From NCBI RefSeq assembly GCF_000284035.1, contig NC_016887.1, forward strand, positions 1,736,001 through 1,800,000: a stretch of DNA of 64,000 bases, written 5' to 3'. Source of the stretch: Nocardia cyriacigeorgica GUH-2. Its GTDB lineage: Bacteria; Actinomycetota; Actinomycetes; Mycobacteriales; Mycobacteriaceae. Under the pieces are notes generated by a model. The model was not told the origin of the DNA, did not search any database, and saw only the letters and a list, made by a program, of their open reading frames with translations. Shown here piece after piece: positions 8,715-17,708 of the stretch (position 1 is its first letter; each line of letters opens with the position of its first letter). The position numbers and the translations under genes were made by a program.

Positions 8715-10313
8715 ATGAGTAATAACCGTTCTGCCAAATACACGGGAAAGACCAATGGTTCGGGAGGTCGTGCAGCGAGCGAGAGGGTGCACACAACAGA
8801 GGTCCTCATCGTCGGGAGCGGATTCTCCGGCATGGGAATGGCGATTCAACTGCTGAAATCGGGAATGAATGACTTCTTGATAATCGAGAAGGATTCCGAA
8901 ATCGGCGGAACCTGGCGCGACAATACATATCCGGGCTGTGCCTGCGATGTCCCTTCTCACATGTACTCGTACTCTTTCGAGCCCAAGCCGGATTGGAGTC
9001 ACTTGTGGGCAGGACAGGATGAAATTCAGCAGTATCTCCTGAGTCTCGCACGCAAGTACGATCTCTATAGCCGCACGCATTTCGGGCGGGCCTTGCAATC
9101 CGGATACTGGGATCCTAGTGATTCCGCGTGGCATGTTGCGACCTCCGACGGCAACGAGTACGTCGCCCGATTCCTGGTTTCAGGCGTAGGCGCACTCCAT
9201 ATACCGAATATCCCCCAGATCAAGGGGCAGAAGAAGTTCGCTGGTGCAGCATTTCACTCGGCGCAGTGGGATCATGACTGCACATTGGATGGCAAGAAGG
9301 TCGCTGTTATCGGGACGGGTGCGAGCGCAATCCAATTCGTTCCGGAAATTGCCAAGGTAGCCGATGAACTGCATCTATACCAGCGGACGCCGGCGTGGGT
9401 ACTGCCCCGTAGGAACGTCAAGGTCCCGAAGGTGATCCAAGCCCTGCTCACGAGGGCGCCGATCCTCGCCAAAGCCCTCCGGACTGCCATCTACTGGTCA
9501 GCGGAGTCACTGTCGATAGGACTGAACGGACATATCAATTTCATGCGTCCGCTCGAGAGTGTCGCCAAGTGGAACATAGCGCGGGGAATAGATGATCCCG
9601 CGCTGCGCAAGAAGCTCACCCCCACGTATCGCATCGGGTGCAAAAGAATCCTCGGTTCCAGTGACTACTACCCAGCGCTGAATCGGCCCACTACATCCGT
9701 CATCACCGACGGGATCGCCGAGATCACCGAGGACGCCATCATATCCCAGTCCGGTGACAAGCGTCCGGTCGACGTGATCATCTATGCCACCGGTTTCCAC
9801 GTAACCGACGGGTTCGACCACCTCCGGCTCAAGGGTGCGTCCGGTCGTGAACTCTCCTCCGTATGGTCGGACGAAGGGATTCAAACCCATCTCGGCATCA
9901 CCACCGCAGGTTTCCCGAACTTGTTCTTCCTGCTCGGCCCCAACACCGGGCTCGGTCACAACTCGGTGGTATTCATGATCGAATGCCAGATCAGGTACAT
10001 CATCGGCGCGATTCGGCTCGCGAAGCAACGTGGCGCAGCTGCGCTCGAGGTGCGTGAACCCGTTCAGCGGGAATTCAACTCGGACATCCAGCGGAAATTG
10101 GTGAACGGGGTCTGGAGCAGCGGGGGGTGCACCAGTTGGTACCTCGATGCACAGGGTGTCAATCGGACGGTCTGGCCAGGTTTCACCTGGCAGTATTGGC
10201 GGCGTACCCGCAATGTCGCGGACTCTGATTTCGCGTTGGTCGGCGAGTCGACAGGTGATCAAAGCGGCGACCTCCTTCCGAATTCGATCAAGAAGGGTAG
10301 CTTGCCGAGATGA
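8715..10313 (+). CDS. Flavin-containing (Baeyer-Villiger-type) monooxygenase
   Basis: 532 aa. An FAD-binding GSGFSG motif lies near residue 33 and an NADPH-binding GTGASA near residue 198. Between them FAGAAFHSAQW matches the BVMO fingerprint FxGxxxHxxxW. The segment GGTWRDNTYPGCACDVPSHMY is the canonical class-B flavoprotein stretch. Such enzymes insert oxygen into ketones or oxygenate N/S atoms. The ATG at 8715 has AGAGGA upstream. It overlaps the SDR gene by 4 nt (ATGA). The FMO-plus-SDR arrangement recalls the mycobacterial mymA operon, though lipase and alcohol dehydrogenase partners are absent. Confidence 0.88.
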   Translation: MSNNRSAKYTGKTNGSGGRAASERVHTTEVLIVGSGFSGMGMAIQLLKSGMNDFLIIEKDSEIGGTWRDNTYPGCACDVPSHMYSYSFEPKPDWSHLWAGQDEIQQYLLSLARKYDLYSRTHFGRALQSGYWDPSDSAWHVATSDGNEYVARFLVSGVGALHIPNIPQIKGQKKFAGAAFHSAQWDHDCTLDGKKVAVIGTGASAIQFVPEIAKVADELHLYQRTPAWVLPRRNVKVPKVIQALLTRAPILAKALRTAIYWSAESLSIGLNGHINFMRPLESVAKWNIARGIDDPALRKKLTPTYRIGCKRILGSSDYYPALNRPTTSVITDGIAEITEDAIISQSGDKRPVDVIIYATGFHVTDGFDHLRLKGASGRELSSVWSDEGIQTHLGITTAGFPNLFFLLGPNTGLGHNSVVFMIECQIRYIIGAIRLAKQRGAAALEVREPVQREFNSDIQRKLVNGVWSSGGCTSWYLDAQGVNRTVWPGFTWQYWRRTRNVADSDFALVGESTGDQSGDLLPNSIKKGSLPR

Positions 10314-11167
10314 GAGAGTTCAGCGACCGAGTCGTCTCGGTAACCGGGGCAGGTTCAGGAATCGGCCGTGCAGTTGCAATTCGACTCGCCGGCGAGGGCG
10401 CGCGGCTGGCCATTGCCGACATCGACGGCGAACGGGCCCGCGAAACCGCCTCCATGTGTACCGCGCTGGGTGTCGAATGCCAGCACTATCAGCTCGATGT
10501 GGCCGATCGTAGCGCATTCACGGAATATCGTCGTCAGGTCCTCAGCGACTTCGGTTCGGTCAGTATGGTAATCAACAATGCCGGGGTCGCACTCGGCGCC
10601 GACATACTGGATATGCAATGGATCGACTTCGAATGGTTGATGTCGATCAATTTCTGGGGAGTCGTGAACGGCACGAAACTATTTCTTCCGGATCTGATCG
10701 ACTCGGGCGACGGCCATGTTGTCAACGTGTCGAGTGTCTTCGGACTGATGGCCATTCCCAGTCAGAGCGCATATAATGCTTCCAAATTCGCCGTCCGAGG
10801 CTTTACCGAGGCGTTGCGCCAGGAGATGCGAATTAACCGGCTACCGGTGGGCGTAACATGCGTGCATCCGGGTGGTGTTCGCACAAATATTGTGCGCGGA
10901 GCTCGAGGTGTCGGCGCGATGGGTGATCAGGAGAAGATTGTCGCCGGTTTCGATCGTATAGCGCTCACCACTCCGGAAAGCGCCGCCGAAACGATCCTGA
11001 AGGGCGTGCGACGGAACAAACCTCGAGTCCTTATCGGACCCGATGCCCTGGGTTTCGATTTCGTCGCCCGCGCGGTGGGGCCGAGGTATCAGGACCTGAA
11101 CGCTCCGCTGGCCCGTGTCGGCTATGCGATCGGCCGTCGTTACGGCCTTGTCAAGCGCGACAGTTGA
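10310..11167 (+). CDS. Short-chain dehydrogenase/reductase
   Basis: 285 aa classical SDR. TGAGSGIG near the N-terminus binds NAD(P), NNAG follows, and the catalytic Ser (NVSSVFG) and YNASK supply Ser, Tyr and Lys. ADIDGER after the second strand suggests NAD(H) preference. Start overlaps the monooxygenase stop (ATGA), so the two are co-translated. It probably interconverts an alcohol and the ketone or aldehyde handled by the monooxygenase; the direction is not evident. Confidence 0.88.
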   Translation: MREFSDRVVSVTGAGSGIGRAVAIRLAGEGARLAIADIDGERARETASMCTALGVECQHYQLDVADRSAFTEYRRQVLSDFGSVSMVINNAGVALGADILDMQWIDFEWLMSINFWGVVNGTKLFLPDLIDSGDGHVVNVSSVFGLMAIPSQSAYNASKFAVRGFTEALRQEMRINRLPVGVTCVHPGGVRTNIVRGARGVGAMGDQEKIVAGFDRIALTTPESAAETILKGVRRNKPRVLIGPDALGFDFVARAVGPRYQDLNAPLARVGYAIGRRYGLVKRDS

Positions 11168-11212
11168 ATCTGGGCCACGGGCCGGAATAATAGAGAAGGA
11201 ATATCCTGGAAG

Positions 11213-12244
11213 ATGAGCATGCCATGTGAACTCACGGTCTCCCGTGTAGTGCAGGAAACAGCGGATGCGGTGTCCATTTGGTTCGAGGTGCCCGAGCAGC
11301 AATTGGGCGTATTTGCCTACGACCCCGGGCAGTTTCTTACGTTGCGTATTCCCGGAGCCGGCGACGGGGAATATGTGGCCAGATGCTATTCGCTCTCGAG
11401 TTCCCCGCATGCAGACGACTCGCTAGCTGTCACAGTGAAACGCACGGAGGGCGGGTACGGATCTAACTGGCTGTGCGACAACATCAAGGTTGGCGCTGAG
11501 GTAACCGTTCTGCCGCCCACCGGGCACTTCACACCGAAAGACCTGGATGCGGACATGGTTCTGTTCGCAGCTGGTAGCGGAATCACCCCGGTGTTATCCA
11601 TCGTCAAGTCGGCTCTGCTCGAAGGTGGCGGCCATCTCGTTCTCTTCTATGCCAACCAGCATGCCGAGAGCGTCATCTTCGGTGAAGACCTCCGTTACCT
11701 CGCCAAGCAGTTTCCCGAGCGACTGACTCTCATCGAGTGGCTGGAGAGCGAGCGTGGGCTACCGGACCGAAGCGCAATCCTTGAAATCTGCCGTGAGTAC
11801 CGAAATCGGATGTATTTCTTGTGTGGGCCGGCGGCGTTCATGGATTTGGTGGTAGACGCGGCGCGCGAAGCCGGCGTGCAGCACCGGAACCTACACCGAG
11901 AAGTATTCCAATCTCTGCACTCCGATCCCTTCGACGTGGAGAACTACGTCAAGGAATCAATGACGAACGAACAAGCCCGTCTAGTAGTATATCTCGATGG
12001 TGATCGCGCCGAGCTGGAATGGCCGAAAGATTTGACCCTCGTCGAGGTCTTGTTGAACGAGGGGTACTCGCCTCCGTATTCCTGCCGGGAAGGCGGATGC
12101 GGTGCATGTGTGTGCAAGGTTATCGACGGCGATATAGAGATGAGAGTAAACGAGGTACTCGATGATGATGATATCGAGGAAGGTGATCGGCTGGCATGCC
12201 AGTCGGTACCCGCCACCAATTCGGTGACTGTGACATTCGACTGA
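11213..12244 (+). CDS. Ferredoxin-NADP reductase with C-terminal 2Fe-2S domain
   Basis: 343 aa. An FAD-binding barrel carries RCYSLSSS, an NAD(P)-binding domain has AAGSGITPVLSI, and a plant-type 2Fe-2S domain has Cys at about 291, 296, 299 and 329 (CREGGCGAC...C). This is the architecture of KshB/HmpX-type reductases that feed electrons to non-haem iron oxygenases. It lies 45 nt after the SDR on the same strand. The nearest candidate acceptor is the AurF-like diiron enzyme; a Rieske oxygenase elsewhere cannot be excluded. Confidence 0.88.
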   Translation: MSMPCELTVSRVVQETADAVSIWFEVPEQQLGVFAYDPGQFLTLRIPGAGDGEYVARCYSLSSSPHADDSLAVTVKRTEGGYGSNWLCDNIKVGAEVTVLPPTGHFTPKDLDADMVLFAAGSGITPVLSIVKSALLEGGGHLVLFYANQHAESVIFGEDLRYLAKQFPERLTLIEWLESERGLPDRSAILEICREYRNRMYFLCGPAAFMDLVVDAAREAGVQHRNLHREVFQSLHSDPFDVENYVKESMTNEQARLVVYLDGDRAELEWPKDLTLVEVLLNEGYSPPYSCREGGCGACVCKVIDGDIEMRVNEVLDDDDIEEGDRLACQSVPATNSVTVTFD

Positions 12245-12337
12245 CCATGCGTTCGCGCAGGCCCCGTAACGGCGTTCATGCTCGCCCGATCCAGCGCGCA
12301 ATCGCCGCCCGCGATATCGGTCACTTGTCCGATAGCG

Positions 12338-12351
12338 TATACTCGGCCAGA
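12338..12351 (+). promoter_or_regulatory. Candidate -10 box and leaderless start of TetR gene
   Basis: TATACT at 12338-12343 is a strong actinobacterial -10 hexamer. Only 7 nt separate it from the ATG at 12351, so a transcript would start at or next to the start codon. No Shine-Dalgarno sequence precedes the ATG, consistent with a leaderless mRNA. Confidence 0.5.
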
Positions 12352-13094
12352 TGGCGGGCGCACAAAAGCGGATTCGGGAGGTCGGTAGCTCGGTGGTTCG
12401 GCGAATTGACGCACGCTCGAGCCGATGGGAAGAGCACCGGGTCCTGGTTCGAGCAGAACTGGTCGACGCAGCGTACCGTGCCTTCGGCAAGTACGGTCCG
12501 GACGCGAGCATGGACGACATCGCTCGGGAGGCGGGTGCGACAAAACCCAAGCTGTATCGCCACTTCAAGGACAAACTGGGCCTTCGTGCAGCTGTTATCG
12601 AACGTGCGAAGGAACTCATGTGGTCGAATGTGCTTGCTACCGTTGATTTCGGATCCGATCCGATTCGAAGTGTGATGAATCAGCTCGTCGAGCAATACGC
12701 GCAGCTGGTCGACGAGCACAAGAACGTCTTCCAGTTTCTCGTTCGTAGTCATTTTAGCGACAATTCATCGGGATCGGATCCAGCTCTTGAGAACGCACGT
12801 GAACTGGCAGGTTTCATTGCGGGTCATTTCGTCACGGTTTTGGACACCGCTGGGGCTGACACGTCGGGCATAGACTTGGTGGTGCAGTCGATCGTAGGGG
12901 CGAGCCTCTCCGCGACGGATTGGTGGATAAACTCGCAATCCGATCCGACCTCGGCTATGCCGAGAAAGGCTTTCGTCGAGCATCTCAGCGCAATCATTTG
13001 GGGGATTATCGATTCCTCGGCGCGAGCTCGTGGAATCCGGATAGACCCGGATTCGACTTTGCGGATTGAGAATATTGGACTGATCGAGGCTTAG
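12351..13094 (+). CDS. TetR-family transcriptional regulator
   Basis: 247 aa. After a basic N-terminal extension (about 35 residues), the helix-turn-helix lies at about 44-85 (AYRAFGKYGPDASMDDIA, then GATKPKLYRHFKDK). The C-terminal ligand-binding domain is all helical. It closes the cluster that starts with the diiron oxygenase, on the same strand, and has its own promoter immediately upstream. Most likely the local repressor; effector unknown. Confidence 0.85.
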   Translation: MAGAQKRIREVGSSVVRRIDARSSRWEEHRVLVRAELVDAAYRAFGKYGPDASMDDIAREAGATKPKLYRHFKDKLGLRAAVIERAKELMWSNVLATVDFGSDPIRSVMNQLVEQYAQLVDEHKNVFQFLVRSHFSDNSSGSDPALENARELAGFIAGHFVTVLDTAGADTSGIDLVVQSIVGASLSATDWWINSQSDPTSAMPRKAFVEHLSAIIWGIIDSSARARGIRIDPDSTLRIENIGLIEA

Positions 13095-13564
13095 CTGAGC
13101 GAATTCGAGCCAAACGCCGGTCGAAGACGACGCGGGATGAGCTTATCTGCCATAGCGCGGTGACACTGCCGGATTGCATCCCCGCGGGGCAAAAGACCCG
13201 TGAGCAATGCCGTTGTCGCGCCATCGCCGGTGGGCGGGACGACCGCCGATCGGCCTGGTCCGCATCGATTGCTCGGTGCGTCAGCGTCGTCGGTGCTGCT
13301 CTACCCAACGCAGCAGCTGGTTGGGCTTGCCCGGCTTGTGCATGACAGCTCATGTGTCATTTTTCGGGATTGCTTTCGTGCGAACCTGCGGACCCGAATC
13401 GATGGATCCGACGCGAACTTGGTTCAGACCGCCCGCAACCGCTGGCGACCACTTCGCGCTCGACGTTCCTCCGGCCGAGTCCGAGCTACGTTTCGAGAAC
13501 GTCGCCGCCTACTTGTCGTTGAACCAGCTGCTGTGGAATCAAGGGAAACGAGGGTACCGCTGCT
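13095..13564. other. Intergenic region, no gene supported
   Basis: 470 bp between two TetR genes that face each other. A plus-strand frame across it lacks a plausible start and recognisable motifs, and codon use is poor. I see no terminator hairpin strong enough to call. Confidence 0.5.
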
Positions 13565-14323
13565 TCAATGGCTCGGTACCGCGTTGTGGCATGCAGCTGA
13601 GGCATCTGGTCTGAGACCCGCAGAGCCCACCCCGAGATAACGTAGGGCAATCTCGGAGATCCGGCGTGCCGTTTCGGCGCTGTCGCTGGCCGGTAGTACG
13701 AGATGGCTGATCGTCAATCGAATGAGCGCATCGACTGCGTCGGCCACGTCATTGGCGTCGATGGTGGGGTAGTGGTGGAGGAACGCGGTGACCAGTCGCT
13801 CGGACGCGAGTTGAAGCATGGAGGCAGAGGTTGTCAACAGGGGGAGGACGCCGGTTTCATCGCGCGGGCCGCTACCGGGTGTAGTCAGGACGGCTTTGAG
13901 TAAGGGGCTGGTTGCAGCCTCGTCGAGCGTGTAGCGAACTATCGCTCGGATCGATTCAGGCAACGCGCTGCGGTTGGAAGCAAGCAAATCCTCGATCCCG
14001 GTCAGGAATTGCTCCGCTTCGTGCAGAACGAGTGCATCTCCAAGCCCTTGCTTGTCGCCGAACTCTCGATACAGCGTGGCGCGTGATACTCCGATCAGAC
14101 CGGCTACCTCGCCGAATCGTACACGTTCCCAGCCCTTCTCGACCGTCAGGGCGCGGGCGGCGCGGATTGCTGCCTCGCGGAGGTGTCGCCTGAACGACAG
14201 CCTCACCGATTCTTCCACCACCCCTCGGATGGTAACAGAACGTGGGTTTTGTTCATGAGTGGACAAACTCCCGGACACTTCGTCATGTCCGCGCGTTGCT
14301 TGATCGCGAGCTATGCGCGACAA
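13565..14323 (-). CDS. TetR-family transcriptional regulator
   Basis: Up to 252 aa. The helix-turn-helix is at about 47-92 (RAARALTVEKGWERVRFGE, LIGVSRATLYREFGDKQG), followed by a helical C-terminal domain. The first 30 residues are atypical, and a GTG start near the segment GVVEESVRL would give a more usual TetR length, so the N-terminus is uncertain. Divergent from the thioesterase/P450/BtrH-like genes with a good candidate operator between them, so it probably represses that operon. Confidence 0.82.
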   Translation of the reverse strand: MSRIARDQATRGHDEVSGSLSTHEQNPRSVTIRGVVEESVRLSFRRHLREAAIRAARALTVEKGWERVRFGEVAGLIGVSRATLYREFGDKQGLGDALVLHEAEQFLTGIEDLLASNRSALPESIRAIVRYTLDEAATSPLLKAVLTTPGSGPRDETGVLPLLTTSASMLQLASERLVTAFLHHYPTIDANDVADAVDALIRLTISHLVLPASDSAETARRISEIALRYLGVGSAGLRPDASAACHNAVPSH

Positions 14324-14341
14324 GCAGCGGAGATCTGATCA

Positions 14342-14374
14342 ATTGTTGACAAAATGGTTCTGATTGTCTCCAAT
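14342..14374. promoter_or_regulatory. Hyphenated inverted repeat, candidate TetR operator
   Basis: ATTG-tt-GACAA, an 11-nt spacer, then TTGTC-tc-CAAT form a symmetric inverted repeat (4+5 bp per arm). It lies between the divergent TetR (13565) and thioesterase (14442) genes, just upstream of the TetR start. Size and position suit a TetR dimer site; binding is inferred. Confidence 0.55.
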
Positions 14375-14441
14375 GTAGTTGTATCGCGGTCCTGCTCGAG
14401 TCTGATGTTGGGCGCGCGTTAGTCGACAGAGAGGTCTGGCC

Positions 14442-14972
14442 ATGGACAAGGCTTCGGATGCGGTCAGTAGGTTGTCTGACCCAGGCGTGGAGGACTGGGT
14501 GCGCTCGTTCCGGCTCCTGGAATCCGGATCGCCAGAGTTGCCGCCGCACCATCCCGACTGTCTTGGTTGTGGGCCGGCCAACCCGCACGGACATTCCCTA
14601 TCGGTGCGGCGTTGCGAGGGCGGCGTCGTTGCTCACCATCTTTTCGACCAGCGTCATGTCGGAGCGCCGGGGATCGCGCACGGTGGCGCGGTGGCGACCG
14701 TCATCGACGACCTGTTCGGCTTCTTGCTGTACACGGTCGGCGAACTCGCCGTGACCCGGAATCTCGACATGGATTATCTCGCCCCGGTACTGCTCGATAC
14801 CCCCTACACGCTGCACGCCGAGGTACGGTCGCGGCATGGCCGTAAGTTGAATCTCGCGGCCAGGATGGAGGATCTAGAAGGGCGCTCGGTCACTACGGCA
14901 ACCGCCGTGTTCATCGTGGTCGAGGCCGAACACTTCCTGCAGTCGCGGGCGAAGGCTCGGAGGCAGGCGTGA
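14442..14972 (+). CDS. PaaI-type hotdog thioesterase
   Basis: 176 aa. The hotdog core carries CLGCGPANPHG and AHGGAVATVIDDLFGF, the usual PaaI/ACOT active-site helix. It should hydrolyse an acyl-CoA or acyl-ACP thioester in the cytoplasm. The P450 gene starts in a 4-nt GTGA overlap with its stop. A close paralogue is at 20588-21130: the central blocks (AHGGAVATV.DDLFGFLLY, VGELAVTR and DYLAPVLLDTPYTL) are nearly the same. Confidence 0.85.
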   Translation: MDKASDAVSRLSDPGVEDWVRSFRLLESGSPELPPHHPDCLGCGPANPHGHSLSVRRCEGGVVAHHLFDQRHVGAPGIAHGGAVATVIDDLFGFLLYTVGELAVTRNLDMDYLAPVLLDTPYTLHAEVRSRHGRKLNLAARMEDLEGRSVTTATAVFIVVEAEHFLQSRAKARRQA

Positions 14973-16189
14973 CTGCTGGACCAACTGAGAGGGAACTACT
15001 CCTCGACGTCTTGCTGACCGATCACGGCTCAGCCGGCCCCTACGAGGCGTTCCGACGCTTGCGCGAGACTCAGCCCGTGCTTGTCACGCGATCGGGGGTC
15101 CTGGTACTGAGTCGCTACGACGACTGCGCAGCTGCGCTCCGTAACCGTAGCCTCGGCAAGGCCGACGAGTCGCTGGGATTCGGCTTGTCGGAGATTCCCG
15201 AAGAGTTGCAACGTCAGGCTATGCATCGATTCCGGCGCACCATGCTGTTCCGCAACCCGCCTGACCACCACCGGCTGCGTCGGCTGGTCGCTGACGTTTT
15301 CACCCCTCGGCACATCGACGAGTTGCGAGGCCGCGTTGTCACGCAGATCCGTGATCTGATCGATGTCATCGAGGACCAGGGTTCCGCCGATATCATCAGC
15401 GATCTCGCCCTCCCGCTGCCCGTGAATGTAATAGGCGATCTTCTTGGAGTGCCAGTGACCGATCGAGCCGTGGCCGCTCCTCTGGTACGCGCCCTGGTCG
15501 CCTCGCTCGAGCCCAGCGCGGACGCCGCGGCGCTGACTGCCGCGTGTGAAGCGGAAGACCAACTCGCAACGTACTTCACAGACCTCCTGGCGGCCAAACG
15601 CGCCCACCCGGACGACGACCTGCTCAGCCGTCTCGCCGTGGCGCATGGCGACGACGTCTTGGACGACGACGAATGCGTTGGCACCGCGATACTGTTGTTC
15701 GCGGCAGGGTTCGAAACCACCACAAACCTCATCGGTAACGGCGTTGCTGCACTGCTCGCCCATCCCAGCCAAATGGACCTATTGCGGGCCAGGCCCGATC
15801 TGGCGAGCAACGCCGTCGAAGAATTGTTGCGTTACGACTCGCCGGTCCAGACCAATGGGCGCACGGTGCTCGAGCCAACACGGGTGGCAGGAGTCGACCT
15901 GGATCCTGGCCAGGTTGTATTGACCTTGCTCGGGGCGGCCAACCGAGACCCGGACCGATTCTGCGACCCCGATAGCCTCGATATCACCCGAACCGGGACC
16001 CCGCCGCTATCGTTCGGTGCCGGCATTCACTTTTGTCTTGGCGCGCCGTTGGCGCGGCTCGAAGGAGCCGTACTGTTCCCACTCCTCACGGCGCGTTTTC
16101 CCGGTCTTAGGCTCGTCGAACAACCTCGCTGGCGTACGGGGTTGTCCTTTCGCGGGCTGTCGAGTCTGAAGGTGGTCACCGGATGCTGA
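14969..16189 (+). CDS. Cytochrome P450
   Basis: 406 aa bacterial class I P450. The I-helix is AAGFETTTNLIG, the K-helix ExxR is in EELLRY, and the haem-ligand loop is FGAGIHFCLGAPLA with Cys at about 356. Start GTG at 14969 overlaps the thioesterase stop. The 3' end overlaps the BtrH-like gene by 7 nt, so the three form one translationally coupled operon. No ferredoxin or reductase is encoded in this operon; the nearest are at 11213 and 30826. Confidence 0.92.
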   Translation: MTAGPTERELLLDVLLTDHGSAGPYEAFRRLRETQPVLVTRSGVLVLSRYDDCAAALRNRSLGKADESLGFGLSEIPEELQRQAMHRFRRTMLFRNPPDHHRLRRLVADVFTPRHIDELRGRVVTQIRDLIDVIEDQGSADIISDLALPLPVNVIGDLLGVPVTDRAVAAPLVRALVASLEPSADAAALTAACEAEDQLATYFTDLLAAKRAHPDDDLLSRLAVAHGDDVLDDDECVGTAILLFAAGFETTTNLIGNGVAALLAHPSQMDLLRARPDLASNAVEELLRYDSPVQTNGRTVLEPTRVAGVDLDPGQVVLTLLGAANRDPDRFCDPDSLDITRTGTPPLSFGAGIHFCLGAPLARLEGAVLFPLLTARFPGLRLVEQPRWRTGLSFRGLSSLKVVTGC

Positions 16190-17223
16190 TCCAGCCTTAC
16201 CCGCACCTGAAGGGCGGCCATTGTGGTTCGGGTGCGTTGCGCGATCTTATGTCCTGGGCCGGGCTTGGCTGGGACGGCGAGCTGAGCGAAGGACTCGTGT
16301 TCACACTCGGCGGCGCACTCGATTTCGCTTACCTGCGCGCCGATGCGATCAATCCTCCGATATACCTGGTGGGGCGTGGTGGGGATTTGGAGGTCGACCT
16401 GTTGAGGCGCCTCGGTGCGAAGACCGAACTACGTCAGACCGAGGATCCCGACCTCGGTTGGAAATGGGTGAGGACCGAACTGGACTCCGGACGGCCCGTC
16501 ATGGTCTGGGCCGACATCGCTGAACTCCCATACCTGCGGGTACGACTGCGCATGAGCCGCCACGACATCGTTATCGTCGGCTATGATGACGAGGCTCGCG
16601 AGGCGTATATCGTCGACAACGACCGCGATGAGATCCAGACGGTGTCGTATGACGCATTGGCACGGGCACGAGCCTCCACGGGGTTCCCGACACCCACACG
16701 CCACGCCACGTACATAGTCGATTGGCCCTCCGACGTGCCTGACCTCCCGTCCATGGCTGCCGCAGCGCTCGAACAATCGGCGGCAACCCTGAAACATGGG
16801 GGCCCCAGTTCGATTGCCGCGCCGGCCTCGAACGGTGTCTCCGGCACCGGGCTCGACGGCGTTCGCCGCTTCGCTGAAGACGTCTCCCGTTGGCCCGACA
16901 TCTTCGGAGACGAAGACCTCGAGGCTGTGCTCAGGTCACTCGCTGCCTTCATCGAAAAAGCGGGTACCGGAGGCGGTCTGTTTCGACGCCTCATCGCTCA
17001 AGGGTGCGTCGATCTCGCCGATTACACGCGCAATCCGAAGGTTCACGCGGCCGCACGCGCAGCACGGCTGGCCGCACAGTCTTGGACGAGGCTCGCCCAT
17101 ATCGCCGTCTCCGATGAAACCCCATCGCGACGCTCGGTTCAGGTAGCCCGGCATGCCGCCGTGCTGCCAGAGTTGGAGGAAACCTTGGCAGATCTTCTCG
17201 CCGCCGCCGCCAACTCACTCTGA
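16183..17223 (+). CDS. BtrH-like acyltransferase (BtrH N-terminal plus C-terminal helical domain)
   Basis: 346 aa. The N-terminal half resembles the BtrH N-terminal papain-like domain: HCGSGALRDL with candidate nucleophile Cys14, RHDIVIVGYD with candidate His127, and YIVDND near 142-147. The C-terminal half is helical and Ala-rich, like the DUF4872 part of these proteins. BtrH transfers a gamma-glutamyl aminohydroxybutyryl group from an acyl carrier protein onto an aminoglycoside in butirosin synthesis. Coupled to a P450 and a thioesterase, so an acyl transfer/oxidation pathway is plausible. Product and carrier are unknown, and no ACP gene is nearby. Confidence 0.65.
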   Translation: MLIQPYPHLKGGHCGSGALRDLMSWAGLGWDGELSEGLVFTLGGALDFAYLRADAINPPIYLVGRGGDLEVDLLRRLGAKTELRQTEDPDLGWKWVRTELDSGRPVMVWADIAELPYLRVRLRMSRHDIVIVGYDDEAREAYIVDNDRDEIQTVSYDALARARASTGFPTPTRHATYIVDWPSDVPDLPSMAAAALEQSAATLKHGGPSSIAAPASNGVSGTGLDGVRRFAEDVSRWPDIFGDEDLEAVLRSLAAFIEKAGTGGGLFRRLIAQGCVDLADYTRNPKVHAAARAARLAAQSWTRLAHIAVSDETPSRRSVQVARHAAVLPELEETLADLLAAAANSL

Positions 17224-17300
17224 ACCAGCTTGTCTGCAGACAGGTACATCCGCTACGGCTTCGAGACCGGTGGTGAAGTGCGCCTGTGGGGGATGGGGTA

Positions 17301-17427
17301 GCCCCAGGCGGTGGCCCGGGACCGGGCCGACGACGTCACCATTGAAGCGATGAACTCCCAGCTCCTGGTCGATGTCACCGACCAATCCGCTCTGGACCCG
17401 CGCGATATAGCAGAGCGACAGGCATAA
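17301..17427 (+). pseudogene. DUF302 C-terminal remnant
   Basis: A plus-strand frame ending at the TAA of 17425-17427 encodes VARDRADDVTIEAMNSQLL followed by VDVTDQSALDPRDIAERQA. This parallels the end of the intact DUF302 protein at 21368 (IIIEAMNPQLMVQLTGQPAL, then APIAADAA). The N-terminal two thirds are missing and a stop lies just upstream. It supports an ancestral duplication of the thioesterase/DUF302 neighbourhood. Confidence 0.5.
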
Positions 17428-17708
17428 TAGGGCGCAAAATCCTGCACCGACCGGGACAGTCGCGTCCGCTGGGAGACACGGCTGGAAACCATCACGGTCG
17501 TCGCGACCACTGCGCTTGCGCGCCTGGTCGTGTCGGGCATTTGGACGCCGATACCCATGGACGCCGCCGCCTTTGAACCCGGCCACGTCAGCGGCGGGGT
17601 CGCCTGTGTGAAAGCGTCCGCACTGCGACGGTGCTCGGGGCCGGTCGATTGCTTTGGGCTCGGCATTCGCAAAGTTGGTGTGGCAGTGGCTGCTCAGTGA
17701 TGCGCAGG

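Noticed and set aside
13200..13640. Plus-strand frames in the gap between two TetR genes
   Set aside because: No ribosome site, poor codon use, no recognisable motif, and the end runs antisense into a TetR gene.
15029..15772. Minus-strand frames opposite the P450
   Set aside because: Shadow of the real P450 gene, which has all haem and I-helix motifs.
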